A stretch of 64,000 nt of DNA from Maribacter sp. PR1 (GCF_028464145.1 NZ_JAQPCG010000004.1:310001-374000); one strand, 5' to 3'. Shown: positions 24,500 to 33,908, numbered from the stretch's first letter. Translations and numbers: made by a program. The notes: generated by a model not told the origin, from the sequence alone.

Positions 24500-25501
24500 A
24501 TGAAACAATTGACCAACACTCTAAAAACAGCCCTACACCTAACCTTTATACTGGGTTTATACTCGGTTGGTAACGCCCAAGAAAACAAAAAAAGACTGCC
24601 TGTTATAGATGTACACGTACATGCCATGAAGGTTAACCCAAACTTTTCTTCTGAAATGTGTCCGTGGTTCCTCAAGGACATGCCGGGAAGTGGACCCAAT
24701 CAGGACCCGCCTTCATTTATTAATACCGGATGCGTAGCCCCTTTAAAACCAGCCAAGACCGATAAGGAAATGCAAGAGGCCATTCTTAGAGCAAATAGGG
24801 AATTGAACATCACCATGGTGGTAAGTGGAGATGCGGATATCATTCATAAATGGCATAGTGCTGCACCGGACCGAATAATTCCATCCTTCGGAATAAGCAA
24901 TGCGGAGCAAATGACCGTTGACACATTTAGGGATTCCTTATCCAATGGCTTTTATAAGGTCATGGGCGAGGTAGCTCCACAATATCAGGGAATGTCCCCA
25001 AGTGATATGTCCTTGGACGAATACTTTGGGGTCGCGGAAGAGTTAGGAATCCCGGTAGGAATCCATATGGGAACCGGCGGTAACGGAATGGCCAATATTA
25101 CTTCGCCCAAGTATAGAGCCTCTCTTGGACAACCCTTTTTATTGGAAGAAATGTTGGCTCGTCACCCAAAACTAAAAATCTGGGTCATGCATGCCGGTTA
25201 CCCCATGATAGACCAGATGATTGCACTAATGGGAGCCAATGCCTATGTGTATGTTGACTTGGCCGGGTTTATTTGGAGTTATCCCCAAGAAGAAATCCAC
25301 GCCTATCTAAAGCGATTGGTCCAAGCGGGCTTTGCCAAAAGAATTTTATATGGAACCGATTTAATGATGTGGCCCGGTCTATTGGAAACTTCAATCGGTG
25401 TTATTGAAAATGCAGATTACCTTTCCGAAGATCAAAAACGCGATATACTCTTTAATAACGCGGTTAGGTTTTTCAATTTGGATGCCTCCAAGTTTGAGTG
25501 A
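24500..25501 (+). CDS. Secreted amidohydrolase (amidohydrolase-2/PF04909-like)
   Basis: The 333-residue protein has a signal peptide (cleavage near GNAQ, residue 27) and the TIM-barrel amidohydrolase signature H39-V-H41 (VIDVHVHA). Further ligand motifs are GIHMGTGG, VMHAGYP and YGTDLMMWP. PF04909 members include decarboxylases and lactonases of aromatic acids. Export of such an enzyme together with a CE1-like esterase, 20 bases apart, suggests that the two act successively on a released carboxylic or aromatic product, by inference. Start and signal are unambiguous; the substrate is not known. Confidence 0.83.
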   Translation: MKQLTNTLKTALHLTFILGLYSVGNAQENKKRLPVIDVHVHAMKVNPNFSSEMCPWFLKDMPGSGPNQDPPSFINTGCVAPLKPAKTDKEMQEAILRANRELNITMVVSGDADIIHKWHSAAPDRIIPSFGISNAEQMTVDTFRDSLSNGFYKVMGEVAPQYQGMSPSDMSLDEYFGVAEELGIPVGIHMGTGGNGMANITSPKYRASLGQPFLLEEMLARHPKLKIWVMHAGYPMIDQMIALMGANAYVYVDLAGFIWSYPQEEIHAYLKRLVQAGFAKRILYGTDLMMWPGLLETSIGVIENADYLSEDQKRDILFNNAVRFFNLDASKFE

Positions 25502-26076
25502 ACGAAACTTATGCAAGGTAACCCTAAATTAAAAGTGTAATCCAAAGAATCAAAAATTCAAAGTAAAATTTAAAACTCATTAGTTAACGGAGGTAAAAGA
25601 GACTAAATTTTATATGGGAAGGACAAATAGAATAGCGTTATCTTCTTTGCACCGACCTTTCATAGCATGTGGCAAGGGTGGTTGTTTTATGAAAGCTGTT
25701 TTTGGTCGATAAAAGAACTGAAATAGAAGAGATTAATAGTAAGGCCAAGGCTTTATCCTTCATGAAAAGAATATTTTGTAGATACTAAAAATATGCTAAC
25801 GCCTAAAAAATTAAACATGGAATCATTAAAATTTGATGGTAAAAATAATTTTTACCTGAGCCATTAAGGCCCTTAAATAAACGAAATGTAAAAGGACTTC
25901 CATTTGCATTTATAAGAAGAATAATCGAAGAGCACTACCCACAAATTAAATACACTGAATTCAAATAACCGTAGGTTTATAAAACTTTGTTAAACTTAGT
26001 GTTTACAAGTTAAACAGAAATTGTCCGAAAGGTATCTTTTGTTTACATTTAAAACTTACCAACTCAATTAAACAAG
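25502..26076. other. Intergenic region between the amidohydrolase and sugar dehydrogenase genes
   Basis: No supportable gene is seen in these 575 bases. Short open frames (for example 24 codons from 25793) have no recognisable features. The sequence holds one copy of TTAAATAAAC (reverse complement of GTTTATTTAA) at 25873-25882, within a 14-base match (25873-25886) to 30618-30631. Confidence 0.5.
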
Positions 26077-28941
26077 ATGCAACAAGATTCTAATGGGTTT
26101 AAAGTCAATGGTTTCAATTGTCTTAAACTCGCTGTAAGTTCCCTAGTATTACTTATTTCATGTAATGAAGAACCTGTAGCAGACCTTTCTCCGCCAGAAG
26201 AAAATAGATTTACAACTACAGTTCTTACAGAGCCCGGTGAATTGGATGAGCCAATGGCCTTTACCTTTTTGAACGACACAGAGTTATTATTTGTGGAAAG
26301 AAAAGGTGGAGTAAAGTCCTTTAATGCCGATACCAGAATCGTAAAAACAGTGGGTAATGTACCTGTAAACACCATTTATACTAATAAGGAGGGTCAGACC
26401 AGAACTGCTGAAGAGGGTTTAATGGGAATCGTAGCAGATCCAGATTTTCCCAAAAATAACTGGGTTTACATGCTATATGCCGACCCGGATGAGCCCAAAC
26501 ATGTCTTAGGTCGCTGGGAATATAAGAATGGAAAATTAATGGATGAAACCAAGAAAATAGTATTGGAATATCCTGCCCAACGCGAAGTATGTTGCCATAC
26601 TGGAGGCGGAATGGTATTTGATAAAAATGGAAATTTATTTTTAACCATAGGGAACAATACCGCCAACCCACCACAAGGAACCTCCAATTTGGATGAGCGT
26701 CCAGGGCACGAAACCTCGGATGATCAGCGAACAGCTGGCAACTCTAATGATTTACGTGGATCTATTATTCGTATTCACCCTGAAGATGATGGATCTTACA
26801 CGATTCCTCAAGGCAACCTTTTTCCCAAAGGAACCCCGAAAACTCGTCCAGAGATTTACACCATGGGACATAGAAATCCTTGGAGAATTTCAATTGATAA
26901 TGAAACTGGATTTATCTACTGGGGTGAAGTGGGACCGGATGCCTCGGATGACCTAGATCAAGGACCACGTGGTTATGATGAGTTTAATCAGGCCAAGGGA
27001 CCTGGATTTTTTGGATGGCCATACTTCATAGGTGACAACAAACCTTACGCAGACTATGATTACGAGACGGATTCCATTTATGGGTATTTTGATGTTGAAA
27101 ACCCAATTAACACCTCTCCAAACAATACTGGGATTACAAATCTTCCTCCACCCCAAAAGGCATTTTTCTGGTATCCTTATGGGTATTCCGAAGAGTTTCC
27201 TCAAATGGGTAGTGCAGGACGAAGCGCTACTGGTGGTCCTATTTTTCGTGAAGCGGATTTTCCTGAATCTGACCAGCGGTTCCCAGCTTATTTTGAAGGT
27301 AAATGGCTAATTACAGAATTTATGCGCGGATGGATTTTTGCAGCGACCATGGATGAAAATGGAGACTATGTTTCCATGGAACCTTTTTTACCCAAAGAGA
27401 ATTTTTCAAGTGCCATCGACATGCAGTTTAGTCCAGGCGGAGATCTTTATGTTTTGGAATATGGTTCAGCTTGGTTTCGCGGTAATGAGAATGCACAAAT
27501 TAAACGTATTCAATATAACGGTGGAAATAGAATACCGATTATACAAGCAAGTGCCGATAAAAAAGCAGGTGCGGTACCCCTCAACCTAACCTTGTCATCG
27601 GAGGGCACCATGGATTATGATAATGACGAACTCTCTTATGATTGGACAGTTGAATCGGACAATGGTTTTTCGAAAAGTTTGAATGGAGCCAACCCTGAAA
27701 TTACACTGGAAGATGCCGGAATTTATACGGTTAATTTACAAGTTACCGATAGTGAAGGAAATAGCAATCAACAGCAATTTAAGGTAACCGCAGGAAACGA
27801 ACCCCCCAATGTCGACTTACAAATTGTAGAAGGTAATCAGAGTTTCTTTTTCCCAGACAACCCAATCACTTATAAAATTAATATTGTAGATAAGGAAGAT
27901 GGTACAGTTTCCGACGGAAGCATTAAAGAAGAAGAAGTAGCCGTTAATTTCGACTATGCCCCTGAAGGATTCGACCCCATTGAAATTGCACAAAACCATG
28001 TAAGCACCGATGAATGGATAACCCTTTCTAAAGGTAAGTCCTTAATAAACGAAAGCGATTGCCTTTCTTGTCACCGTGTGGATATTCGTTCAATAGGCCC
28101 GAGCTATATGGAGGTCGCAGAAAAATATAAAAATGATGTTCAGGCCCAAAAAGAAATAGCCCAAAGAATCATCAACGGTAGTGTAGGTATTTGGGGAGAA
28201 CATGCCATGAGTGCACACCCAGACCTAAGCGAACAAGATGCTACGCTTATTATTGAATACATTATGGGGCTCAATGACCCAAAACAGGAAATGGAAAAAA
28301 TTCCATTATCGGGTAGCTATACTACCACTGTCCCCAAAAAAGAAAACGGCAAGGGTAGTTATTTACTTAGAGCTGCCTACACGGACAAGGGATCATCCAA
28401 TGTAAAACCCCTGACCACAGAGAAGATTATAGCCTTGCGGAACCCCGTAATCACATCGGAGGAATACGACGATGCTGCGGGCACAAAACTTTTGATAACA
28501 CCGGCTAGAGCCTTAAAAATGAATAAAAATAATAGCTGGTTATCCTATAAGAATATCGATCTAACAGGGATTTCAGAAATCATAATAAACGCAGAGGCCT
28601 CTTTGAGAACTAAGGATATTGGTGGAATAATAGAGGTCCGTTTAAATTCACCTGATGGAACGCTCGTAGCTACAACGGAAAAGATTACACCCCTAGAAAT
28701 TGATTTTAGGGCGGAGCGACAAAAACTGAGAAATGAATGGGAAGCAGGAGGAAAAAAAGGTCCTGAACCAAGTTTTAGTACTGTTTTTGCGCTATCTAAA
28801 CAAAATCTACCGATTGATGTTAAAGACTTAAATGGTTTCTACGATATTTATTTCGTGGTCAAAAATCCAGAAGCCAAAGAGGGCGAAATGCTATTACAAA
28901 TTAATACGTTGGAGTTCATAAAAGAATCGGAAACGTCATAG
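26077..28941 (+). CDS. Multidomain lipoprotein: PQQ-type sugar dehydrogenase, PKD, cytochrome c and CBM-like domain
   Basis: The 954-residue protein has a lipobox LISC with Cys29. A glucose/sorbosone dehydrogenase-like beta-propeller spans about 45-480 (recognisable by MGHRNPWRISID, WGEVGPDA and WPYFIGDN). A PKD domain follows (about 500-595), then a cytochrome c domain with haem motif C662-L-S-C665-H666 and a probable axial methionine in HAMSAHP, and a C-terminal beta-sandwich (about 775-950) resembling carbohydrate-binding modules of such enzymes. The family oxidises sugar or aldose-like substrates and passes electrons to the attached haem. The protein is probably surface or periplasmic. 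It is transcribed alone; a terminator follows. Confidence 0.88.
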   Translation: MQQDSNGFKVNGFNCLKLAVSSLVLLISCNEEPVADLSPPEENRFTTTVLTEPGELDEPMAFTFLNDTELLFVERKGGVKSFNADTRIVKTVGNVPVNTIYTNKEGQTRTAEEGLMGIVADPDFPKNNWVYMLYADPDEPKHVLGRWEYKNGKLMDETKKIVLEYPAQREVCCHTGGGMVFDKNGNLFLTIGNNTANPPQGTSNLDERPGHETSDDQRTAGNSNDLRGSIIRIHPEDDGSYTIPQGNLFPKGTPKTRPEIYTMGHRNPWRISIDNETGFIYWGEVGPDASDDLDQGPRGYDEFNQAKGPGFFGWPYFIGDNKPYADYDYETDSIYGYFDVENPINTSPNNTGITNLPPPQKAFFWYPYGYSEEFPQMGSAGRSATGGPIFREADFPESDQRFPAYFEGKWLITEFMRGWIFAATMDENGDYVSMEPFLPKENFSSAIDMQFSPGGDLYVLEYGSAWFRGNENAQIKRIQYNGGNRIPIIQASADKKAGAVPLNLTLSSEGTMDYDNDELSYDWTVESDNGFSKSLNGANPEITLEDAGIYTVNLQVTDSEGNSNQQQFKVTAGNEPPNVDLQIVEGNQSFFFPDNPITYKINIVDKEDGTVSDGSIKEEEVAVNFDYAPEGFDPIEIAQNHVSTDEWITLSKGKSLINESDCLSCHRVDIRSIGPSYMEVAEKYKNDVQAQKEIAQRIINGSVGIWGEHAMSAHPDLSEQDATLIIEYIMGLNDPKQEMEKIPLSGSYTTTVPKKENGKGSYLLRAAYTDKGSSNVKPLTTEKIIALRNPVITSEEYDDAAGTKLLITPARALKMNKNNSWLSYKNIDLTGISEIIINAEASLRTKDIGGIIEVRLNSPDGTLVATTEKITPLEIDFRAERQKLRNEWEAGGKKGPEPSFSTVFALSKQNLPIDVKDLNGFYDIYFVVKNPEAKEGEMLLQINTLEFIKESETS

Positions 28942-28961
28942 ACCTTGAATAATTTATAACC

Positions 28962-28991
28962 AAAAAAGCATGCTATATAGCTTGCTTTTTT
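28962..28991 (+). terminator. Terminator after the sugar dehydrogenase gene
   Basis: AAAAAAGCA (28962-28970) pairs with TGCTTTTTT (28983-28991), extended by GCT/AGC around one mismatch. The stem ends in a T-run. It lies 20 bases after the stop codon and may work in both directions. Confidence 0.75.
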
Positions 28992-29177
28992 ATTGAATCC
29001 AATTACAATCCGTTAGTATAAAGTTCTATATTCATGGGAGAGTACAACCCATAAATTCTTTAAATCTGCATCAGCATAATCCGATATGACTTCTATATTT
29101 ATCAATTCTATTGTAACCTCTACCGCTATTCCATCTGTCCAGAAAACAGAAACAATAATTGCGGCACTAACTCTTTA

Positions 29178-30233
29178 CTAGGACATTGAACGGGAAGGTA
29201 TTTCAAGAACTTGCTTTTTCCTTTTAAAAGACTTTTTATACTCCGAAGGTACTTTTCCAAAACGTTCCTCAAAAATTTTGGAGAAATGGCTTCTGCTAGA
29301 AAATCCAATATGATAGCAGATTTCAGATTGGTTCATTTCTGTATTGTGTATGAGTTCACGGGCAACTTCCAATCGAATATTGTTTACAAACTGATTTACC
29401 GTACAACCGTAAAGATACTTGACCCCGGCCTGTAACTTATTGCGGGAAACTCCTACTTTTTTTGCCAATTCCTTTATGGATGGCCTATTACCAATATTTC
29501 CCCTGACCAAATCCCCCAAACCGGTCATTCGAGATAACTCAGCTTTACCTACTTGTGGTGCAATTTTATCTGTATTTTTTTCACGATCATGGGCCTCTAT
29601 CTGGGAGGCAAGCATATTCATCAATGCACCTTCGGCCAACAATCTTCCAACGACATCCGTTCGTTCATTTTCAATTAAAATGGTGGCAAATTCTGATATC
29701 TTGGCACTTATGCCCCCAAAAAATCTAAATGATTTATCCTTATTTAAGAAAGGTTCAAAAACATCCAGTAAATCGGACTGTAAACGCGTCATACTAATAC
29801 TATCGGAACTTGCCAGTTTGTTCGGTTCCAAAATAAGATAACAACATTGAAACTCGATCCCCATTGGTATACCAAATTCAGCACATTTACCGGCTTCTCC
29901 ACCCAATATAAAATTTTGATTTTGGTGAATCTAATGATAAGAATTCTCATTCGAATACTTATGTAACTGATACCCATTGACCACAATGCCCAGATAAAGT
30001 AATTTATTGGATGAAAATGTAAGATTAAATTTTAGGTCTTCATTTAAGCATATACCATAAGCCCAAGCCGTAACACCATCAAAAGGTTGAAAGAGGCTAA
30101 TATGACCTTTTCCATTAACATTATTTAGTTTCAAATTGGCAGCACCAAGACCTTCCTCAAATGTGGCTTCATAATGCTCGGCAAACTGACGAAGCATTTT
30201 CTCAGGATCACTTTCCAGAATATTGAGCATCAC
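29178..30233 (-). pseudogene. AraC family regulator interrupted by one in-frame amber codon
   Basis: One reading frame runs from the ATG at 30233 to the stop at 29178, broken only by TAG at 29931-29933. Upstream lie 100 residues of a PchR-like N-terminal domain (ending LHKYSNENSYH). Downstream are about 250 residues that begin IHQNQNFILGGEAGKC and end with an AraC HTH domain (IKELAKKVGVSRNKLQAGVK and SEICYHIGFSSRSHFSKIF). Together they make a standard regulator of about 350 residues, so a CAG-to-TAG or similar change is likely. Either the gene is inactive, the C-terminal DNA-binding half is made from an internal start, or the base is a sequence error. No insertion or frameshift is needed to explain it. 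Confidence 0.8.
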
Positions 30234-30825
30234 TTTATATTTAAAATTAGGCCCGTGTTTAACGTTTTCTTGATTTAATAAGAAAATTAATAGTTATCGT
30301 TAAACAATTTTACGATTTCAGTATATCAAATTAAATATAGGGATTTTCCATTAAATTTAAAACGTAACCATTTCATTTCCAAATCAACACACCCATTTTC
30401 AATCAAAGGAGTTCTGTTAATTCAAAAAATAAAATTGTAGGAATAATCTTAATTATTGGCAAGGAGTTTATACAATTGATTTGATAGGTTTTATTAAGGG
30501 TTATACTTTAGCGTGAAACCAGGTTTATTTAAATCGTTTAGTAGAAGCTAGTTTCGCTAAATTAATTTTTCTATGAAGAGTTTTAGGGCCATTCGGAGCT
30601 TTTAGATCTTTCTAAATTTAAATAAACGAAACTGATTATACTTCAAAAAAGAGTAAACTCATCTAAAAAATAGTAAGAATGAAAAAGTTCATTTTTGAGT
30701 GCTTTTGTGCTGATTTTAATTAAATCTTGATTGATTTCAACATAAAATGAATGTTTTTGGCCAATTATTTGGATTTTAAATTAAAAGGTGTAGGTTATAA
30801 GTTATATATAATCCAAAACACTTTT
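30234..30825. other. Long AT-rich leader region of the sigma factor gene
   Basis: This spacer of 592 bases is AT-rich and contains a perfect 12-base inverted repeat (30523-30534 and 30616-30627), each arm including GTTTATTTAA. No gene is supported. The ATG at 30751 would extend the sigma factor by 25 residues unlike any RpoD N-terminus. A long untranslated leader or regulatory RNA is possible. Confidence 0.5.
30523..30627. repeat. 12-base inverted repeat pair upstream of the sigma factor gene
   Basis: GTTTATTTAAAT at 30523-30534 and its exact reverse complement at 30616-30627, 81 bases apart. The same 10-base core occurs at 23068 and, inverted, at 25873. It may be a pair of binding sites for one regulator. 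Confidence 0.45.
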
Positions 30826-31686
30826 ATGCGTCAACTAAAGATTACAAAGCAAATAACCAACCGAGACACAAAGTCGCTTGAAAAGTACTTTCAAGAAATC
30901 AGCAAAATTGATATGATTACTGCGGACGAGGAGGTAGAGTTGGCCCTAAAAATTAAGGAAGGGGACCAACAGGCTTTGGAAAAATTGGTAAACGCCAACC
31001 TTAGGTTTGTCGTCTCTGCGGCCAAACAGTATCAAAATAGGGGATTAAGTTTAACGGACTTGATCAATGAAGGGAATCTGGGGCTGGTGAAAGCTGCAAA
31101 GCGTTTTGACGAAACCCGAGGTTTCAAATTTATTTCCTATGCCGTTTGGTGGATACGCCAGTCCATTCTACAGGCCTTGTCCAAAAATGGGAAATCAATT
31201 AGGTTACCGCAGAACAAAATTGCCACCAATACCAAAATCTATAAAGTTTATTCGGCATTGGAGCAAAAATTTGAACGCCCGCCAAACCCATCCGAAATTG
31301 CAAAGGAACTGGATATGAGCGTTAGAAAAGTTGAAAGCTCCATTAAGAATTCCGGTAGATCCCTTTCATTGGACGCTCCATTCAAGGAGGAAGAATCCTC
31401 TAACCTGTATAATGTATTGTCTTCCAAGGATGCAAACAAACCGGATGAAAAAATGATGGAAGAATCACTTCAAACCGACTTGGATGAGGCATTGAACACA
31501 ATACCGGAAAGACAACGGGATGTTATCCGCTTATTTTATGGAATTGGGAAAGAACCTCCAATGAGCTTGTCGGAAATTGGAGATTTATTCGATATTACAC
31601 GGGAACGTGTTAGACAAGTACGTGAAAAAGGACTACGTGCGTTAAGAAATAAGTCCAGAAACAAAGTTTTAAGAACCTATTTATAA
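30826..31686 (+). CDS. Divergent RpoD-type sigma-70 factor (alternative copy)
   Basis: From the ATG at 30826 the 286-residue protein starts MRQLKITKQITNRDTKSLEK like the primary sigma factor of Flavobacteriia and has regions 1.2, 2 (VWWIRQSILQAL), 3 and 4 (FDITRERVRQVREKGLRALR). It departs from the highly conserved housekeeping sequence in places where that one hardly varies. LSKNGKSIRLPQNKIATNTK replaces the usual LAEQSRIVRLPLNKIGSINK, and there are changes through regions 3 and 4.1. I therefore read it as a second RpoD paralogue with altered promoter or regulator interactions. A ribosomal protein S21 gene follows 10 bases later. Confidence 0.85.
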   Translation: MRQLKITKQITNRDTKSLEKYFQEISKIDMITADEEVELALKIKEGDQQALEKLVNANLRFVVSAAKQYQNRGLSLTDLINEGNLGLVKAAKRFDETRGFKFISYAVWWIRQSILQALSKNGKSIRLPQNKIATNTKIYKVYSALEQKFERPPNPSEIAKELDMSVRKVESSIKNSGRSLSLDAPFKEEESSNLYNVLSSKDANKPDEKMMEESLQTDLDEALNTIPERQRDVIRLFYGIGKEPPMSLSEIGDLFDITRERVRQVREKGLRALRNKSRNKVLRTYL

Positions 31687-31696
31687 AAAAATTAAT

Positions 31697-31894
31697 ATGC
31701 TAAAGATAGAAGTAAAAGAAGGAGAGTCCATCGAGAGAGCTCTTAAGAGATATAAAAGAAAATATAGAAGAACTAAAGTGTTGGATCAAATAAAAGAAAG
31801 ACAACATTATACGAAACAGTCCACGGAAAGAAGAGAAGCCTTACAGAAAGCGGAATACAAGCAGCAGTATCTTTTGGAAAATGAGGACCAATAG
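31697..31894 (+). CDS. rpsU: Small ribosomal subunit protein bS21
   Basis: A 65-residue basic protein with the bS21 pattern: an N-terminal strand (MLKIEVKEGESIERALKRYK) followed by an arginine/lysine-rich helix. bS21 sits at the platform of the 30S subunit; in Bacteroidia it helps occlude the anti-Shine-Dalgarno sequence of 16S rRNA. The leader (AAAAAAATTAAT before the ATG) has no purine-rich Shine-Dalgarno sequence, unlike the strong SD known for the autoregulated rpsU of this class. It lies 10 bases after the sigma factor gene, so both are expected on one transcript. It may be a second, condition-specific S21 copy; a genome search would settle this. Confidence 0.88.
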   Translation: MLKIEVKEGESIERALKRYKRKYRRTKVLDQIKERQHYTKQSTERREALQKAEYKQQYLLENEDQ

Positions 31895-32073
31895 GGTCAT
31901 TTTGTCGTATTATCATATTAGCTATAAAATCACTCAAAATTTAATAGATCCACTATTATTCCGATTACACTTTAAGGATTAACTACCTGAAAATCAATAT
32001 AACATAAGCTTAACATGTCTTTTTTGGAAGGTCCATGTTTATTTTTATGTTACACACCCACTAATATAAAAGA

Positions 32074-32265
32074 ATGAAAATAATTTACGTAAAAAGAGAA
32101 AGCAATGTAAAAGAAGTATATAGAACCCATTTGGGTGGATTAAACTCTAAAGTAACCTATATAAAAAAGTATTTTTTAGGGATGCCTTTTAAAACAATAC
32201 ATAAATATACCCACACTTTCTTTTCTAAAAAAAACAACAGAATAGAAAAAATGCTATTCGTCTAA
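32074..32265 (+). CDS. Small basic conserved protein of Flavobacteriia
   Basis: A 63-residue, lysine-rich protein beginning MKIIYVKRESNVKEVYRTHL with YIKKYFLGMPFKTIHKY in the middle. I recall similar small proteins from flavobacteria, usually ending in a cysteine-containing motif; this one ends instead in KKNNRIEKMLFV without cysteines. The charge suggests nucleic-acid or ribosome association, but no function is known. It lies between rpsU and proC, 43 bases before the latter. The altered C-terminus could mean that it has lost the metal-binding part. Confidence 0.6.
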   Translation: MKIIYVKRESNVKEVYRTHLGGLNSKVTYIKKYFLGMPFKTIHKYTHTFFSKKNNRIEKMLFV

Positions 32266-32308
32266 AAATAATTAAACCTTAAATTTTTACAAACAACAAA
32301 ACTATTTT

Positions 32309-33124
32309 ATGAAAATTTTAGTCATCGGAGCAGGAAATATGGGACTTACCTACGCAGAGGGAATGTCCAAGTCCAAGCTATTAAAAAGAAGAAACATAAT
32401 GGTATTGGATACCTCCGAAGAAAAACTAGAGGAGTTAGAAAAAGATGCGAAGTTCGATACCTATAAGGATTTATCGGATTGTGTTCCACAAGCGGATATT
32501 ATCTTTATTGCCGTAAAACCTTATCACGCGGAAGGTCTTATGATGAAAATGGAACCTTTAGTCAATAAAGGTCAAATCGTAATTTCCATCATGGCCGGTG
32601 TTACCATTAAAACAATAAAGGGCCTTACAGGACTAAAAAAAGTGGTAAGGGCCATGCCTAACTTACCCGCTCAAATTGGGAAAGGACTTACATCTTTCGT
32701 AGCGTCTGAAGAAGTTTCAAGAATTGAATTATTGACCATAGAGAGCTTATTGGATACTACTGGGAAATCAATTTTGGTCAGTGATGAAAATTTCATAGAT
32801 GCCTCTACCGGAATATCCGGAAGTGGTCCGGCCTACGTTTTCTATTTTATGCAGAGCATGATGGAGGCTGCATTAAAAATGGGATTCTCCAAGAATGTCT
32901 CCAAAGTATTGGTAAGTCAAACATTTACCGGGGCGATTGAATTATTTAACCAGAATGACCTGTCCCCTAATTCCTGGATGGACAAGGTAGCCAGTAAAGG
33001 CGGTACAACCCGTGCAGCCTTGGACAGTATGGATAATAATAAGGTAGGTGAATTGATCAAGGAGGCTGCTTTTGCGGCTTTTGAACGTGCAATTGAATTA
33101 GGAAAAGAAAAATCTTATGTATAA
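32309..33124 (+). CDS. proC: Pyrroline-5-carboxylate reductase
   Basis: A 271-residue protein with an N-terminal Rossmann motif (VIGAGNMGLTYAEGM), the conserved VVRAMPNLPAQIGKGLT loop and the C-terminal dimer helix signature (GISGSGPAYVFYFMQSMMEA, SKGGTTRAALD). It catalyses the last, NAD(P)H-dependent step of proline synthesis in the cytoplasm. Its end overlaps the proB start by 8 bases, and proA follows, so the whole pathway from glutamate is encoded in one operon in the order proC-proB-proA. Confidence 0.95.
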   Translation: MKILVIGAGNMGLTYAEGMSKSKLLKRRNIMVLDTSEEKLEELEKDAKFDTYKDLSDCVPQADIIFIAVKPYHAEGLMMKMEPLVNKGQIVISIMAGVTIKTIKGLTGLKKVVRAMPNLPAQIGKGLTSFVASEEVSRIELLTIESLLDTTGKSILVSDENFIDASTGISGSGPAYVFYFMQSMMEAALKMGFSKNVSKVLVSQTFTGAIELFNQNDLSPNSWMDKVASKGGTTRAALDSMDNNKVGELIKEAAFAAFERAIELGKEKSYV

Positions 33125-33908
33125 AGAGAAAATCGTTGTAAAAGTTGGCACCAATGTAATGACCAACAAGGACAATAGAATTGTTAGACCTGTATTACGG
33201 AACTTGGTTGAACAAATTGCAAAACTTTATGAAAGGGATATAATAACTGTCCTGGTTTCTTCTGGATCTGTGATTGCCGGTAAAGAGGTTTTAGGAACCT
33301 CCAATATTGAGGACAGGACCCAAAGAAGACAAGTGTATTCGGCCATTGGACAACCGAGAATGATGCGACTTTACTATAATATTTTTCACGACTACGGTAT
33401 GAAATGTGCCCAGGTACTTCCTACTAAGCGAGATTTTAGCCCCGGAATTCATAGGCAAAATATGGTCAATTGTTGCGAAGGACTCCTTTCCGAAGGGGTA
33501 ATTCCCATTGCAAATGAAGATGACGCCGTATCCGTTACCATGAGCATGTTTTCCGACAATGATGAATTGGCCAGTTTAATCGCTCAATTATTAAATGCTG
33601 ACAAGCTCATCATTCTTACCGATATCGACGGTCTTTATACAGGTGATCCAAACGAACAGAACAGTGATTTGGTTCAGCATGTAAAACCTGAAGAAAATTT
33701 AGACAAATACATTAAGGACAATAATAAAAGAGAAGAAGAAGGCCGAGGCGGAATGGGCTCTAAATTGGATTATGCCCAACAAGCTGCCGCAAAAAATATC
33801 CCAACTTATATTGCCAATGGTAAAAAGAAAAACACCATAATCGATATTATAGATGGGAAAAATGTGGGTACCAAAGTAACCTCTGACGAACAAGAATTAG
33901 TAAAATGA
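33117..33908 (+). CDS. proB: Glutamate 5-kinase without PUA domain
   Basis: A 263-residue amino-acid kinase (VVKVGTNVMTN at the start; NEDDAVSV and GGMGSKLDYAQQAA later). It is short compared with the E. coli enzyme (367 residues) because the C-terminal PUA domain is missing, as in other short bacterial forms. It phosphorylates glutamate, the first step to proline and normally the feedback-inhibited one. The ATG overlaps proC by 8 bases and the stop overlaps proA by 4 bases, giving tight stoichiometry with gamma-glutamyl phosphate reductase, which receives its unstable product. Confidence 0.93.
   Translation: MYKEKIVVKVGTNVMTNKDNRIVRPVLRNLVEQIAKLYERDIITVLVSSGSVIAGKEVLGTSNIEDRTQRRQVYSAIGQPRMMRLYYNIFHDYGMKCAQVLPTKRDFSPGIHRQNMVNCCEGLLSEGVIPIANEDDAVSVTMSMFSDNDELASLIAQLLNADKLIILTDIDGLYTGDPNEQNSDLVQHVKPEENLDKYIKDNNKREEEGRGGMGSKLDYAQQAAAKNIPTYIANGKKKNTIIDIIDGKNVGTKVTSDEQELVK

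Noticed and set aside
29789-29986. Overlapping frame that might bridge the AraC interruption as a frameshift
   Set aside because: The two AraC halves are in the same frame; only a stop codon separates them, so no frameshift is required.
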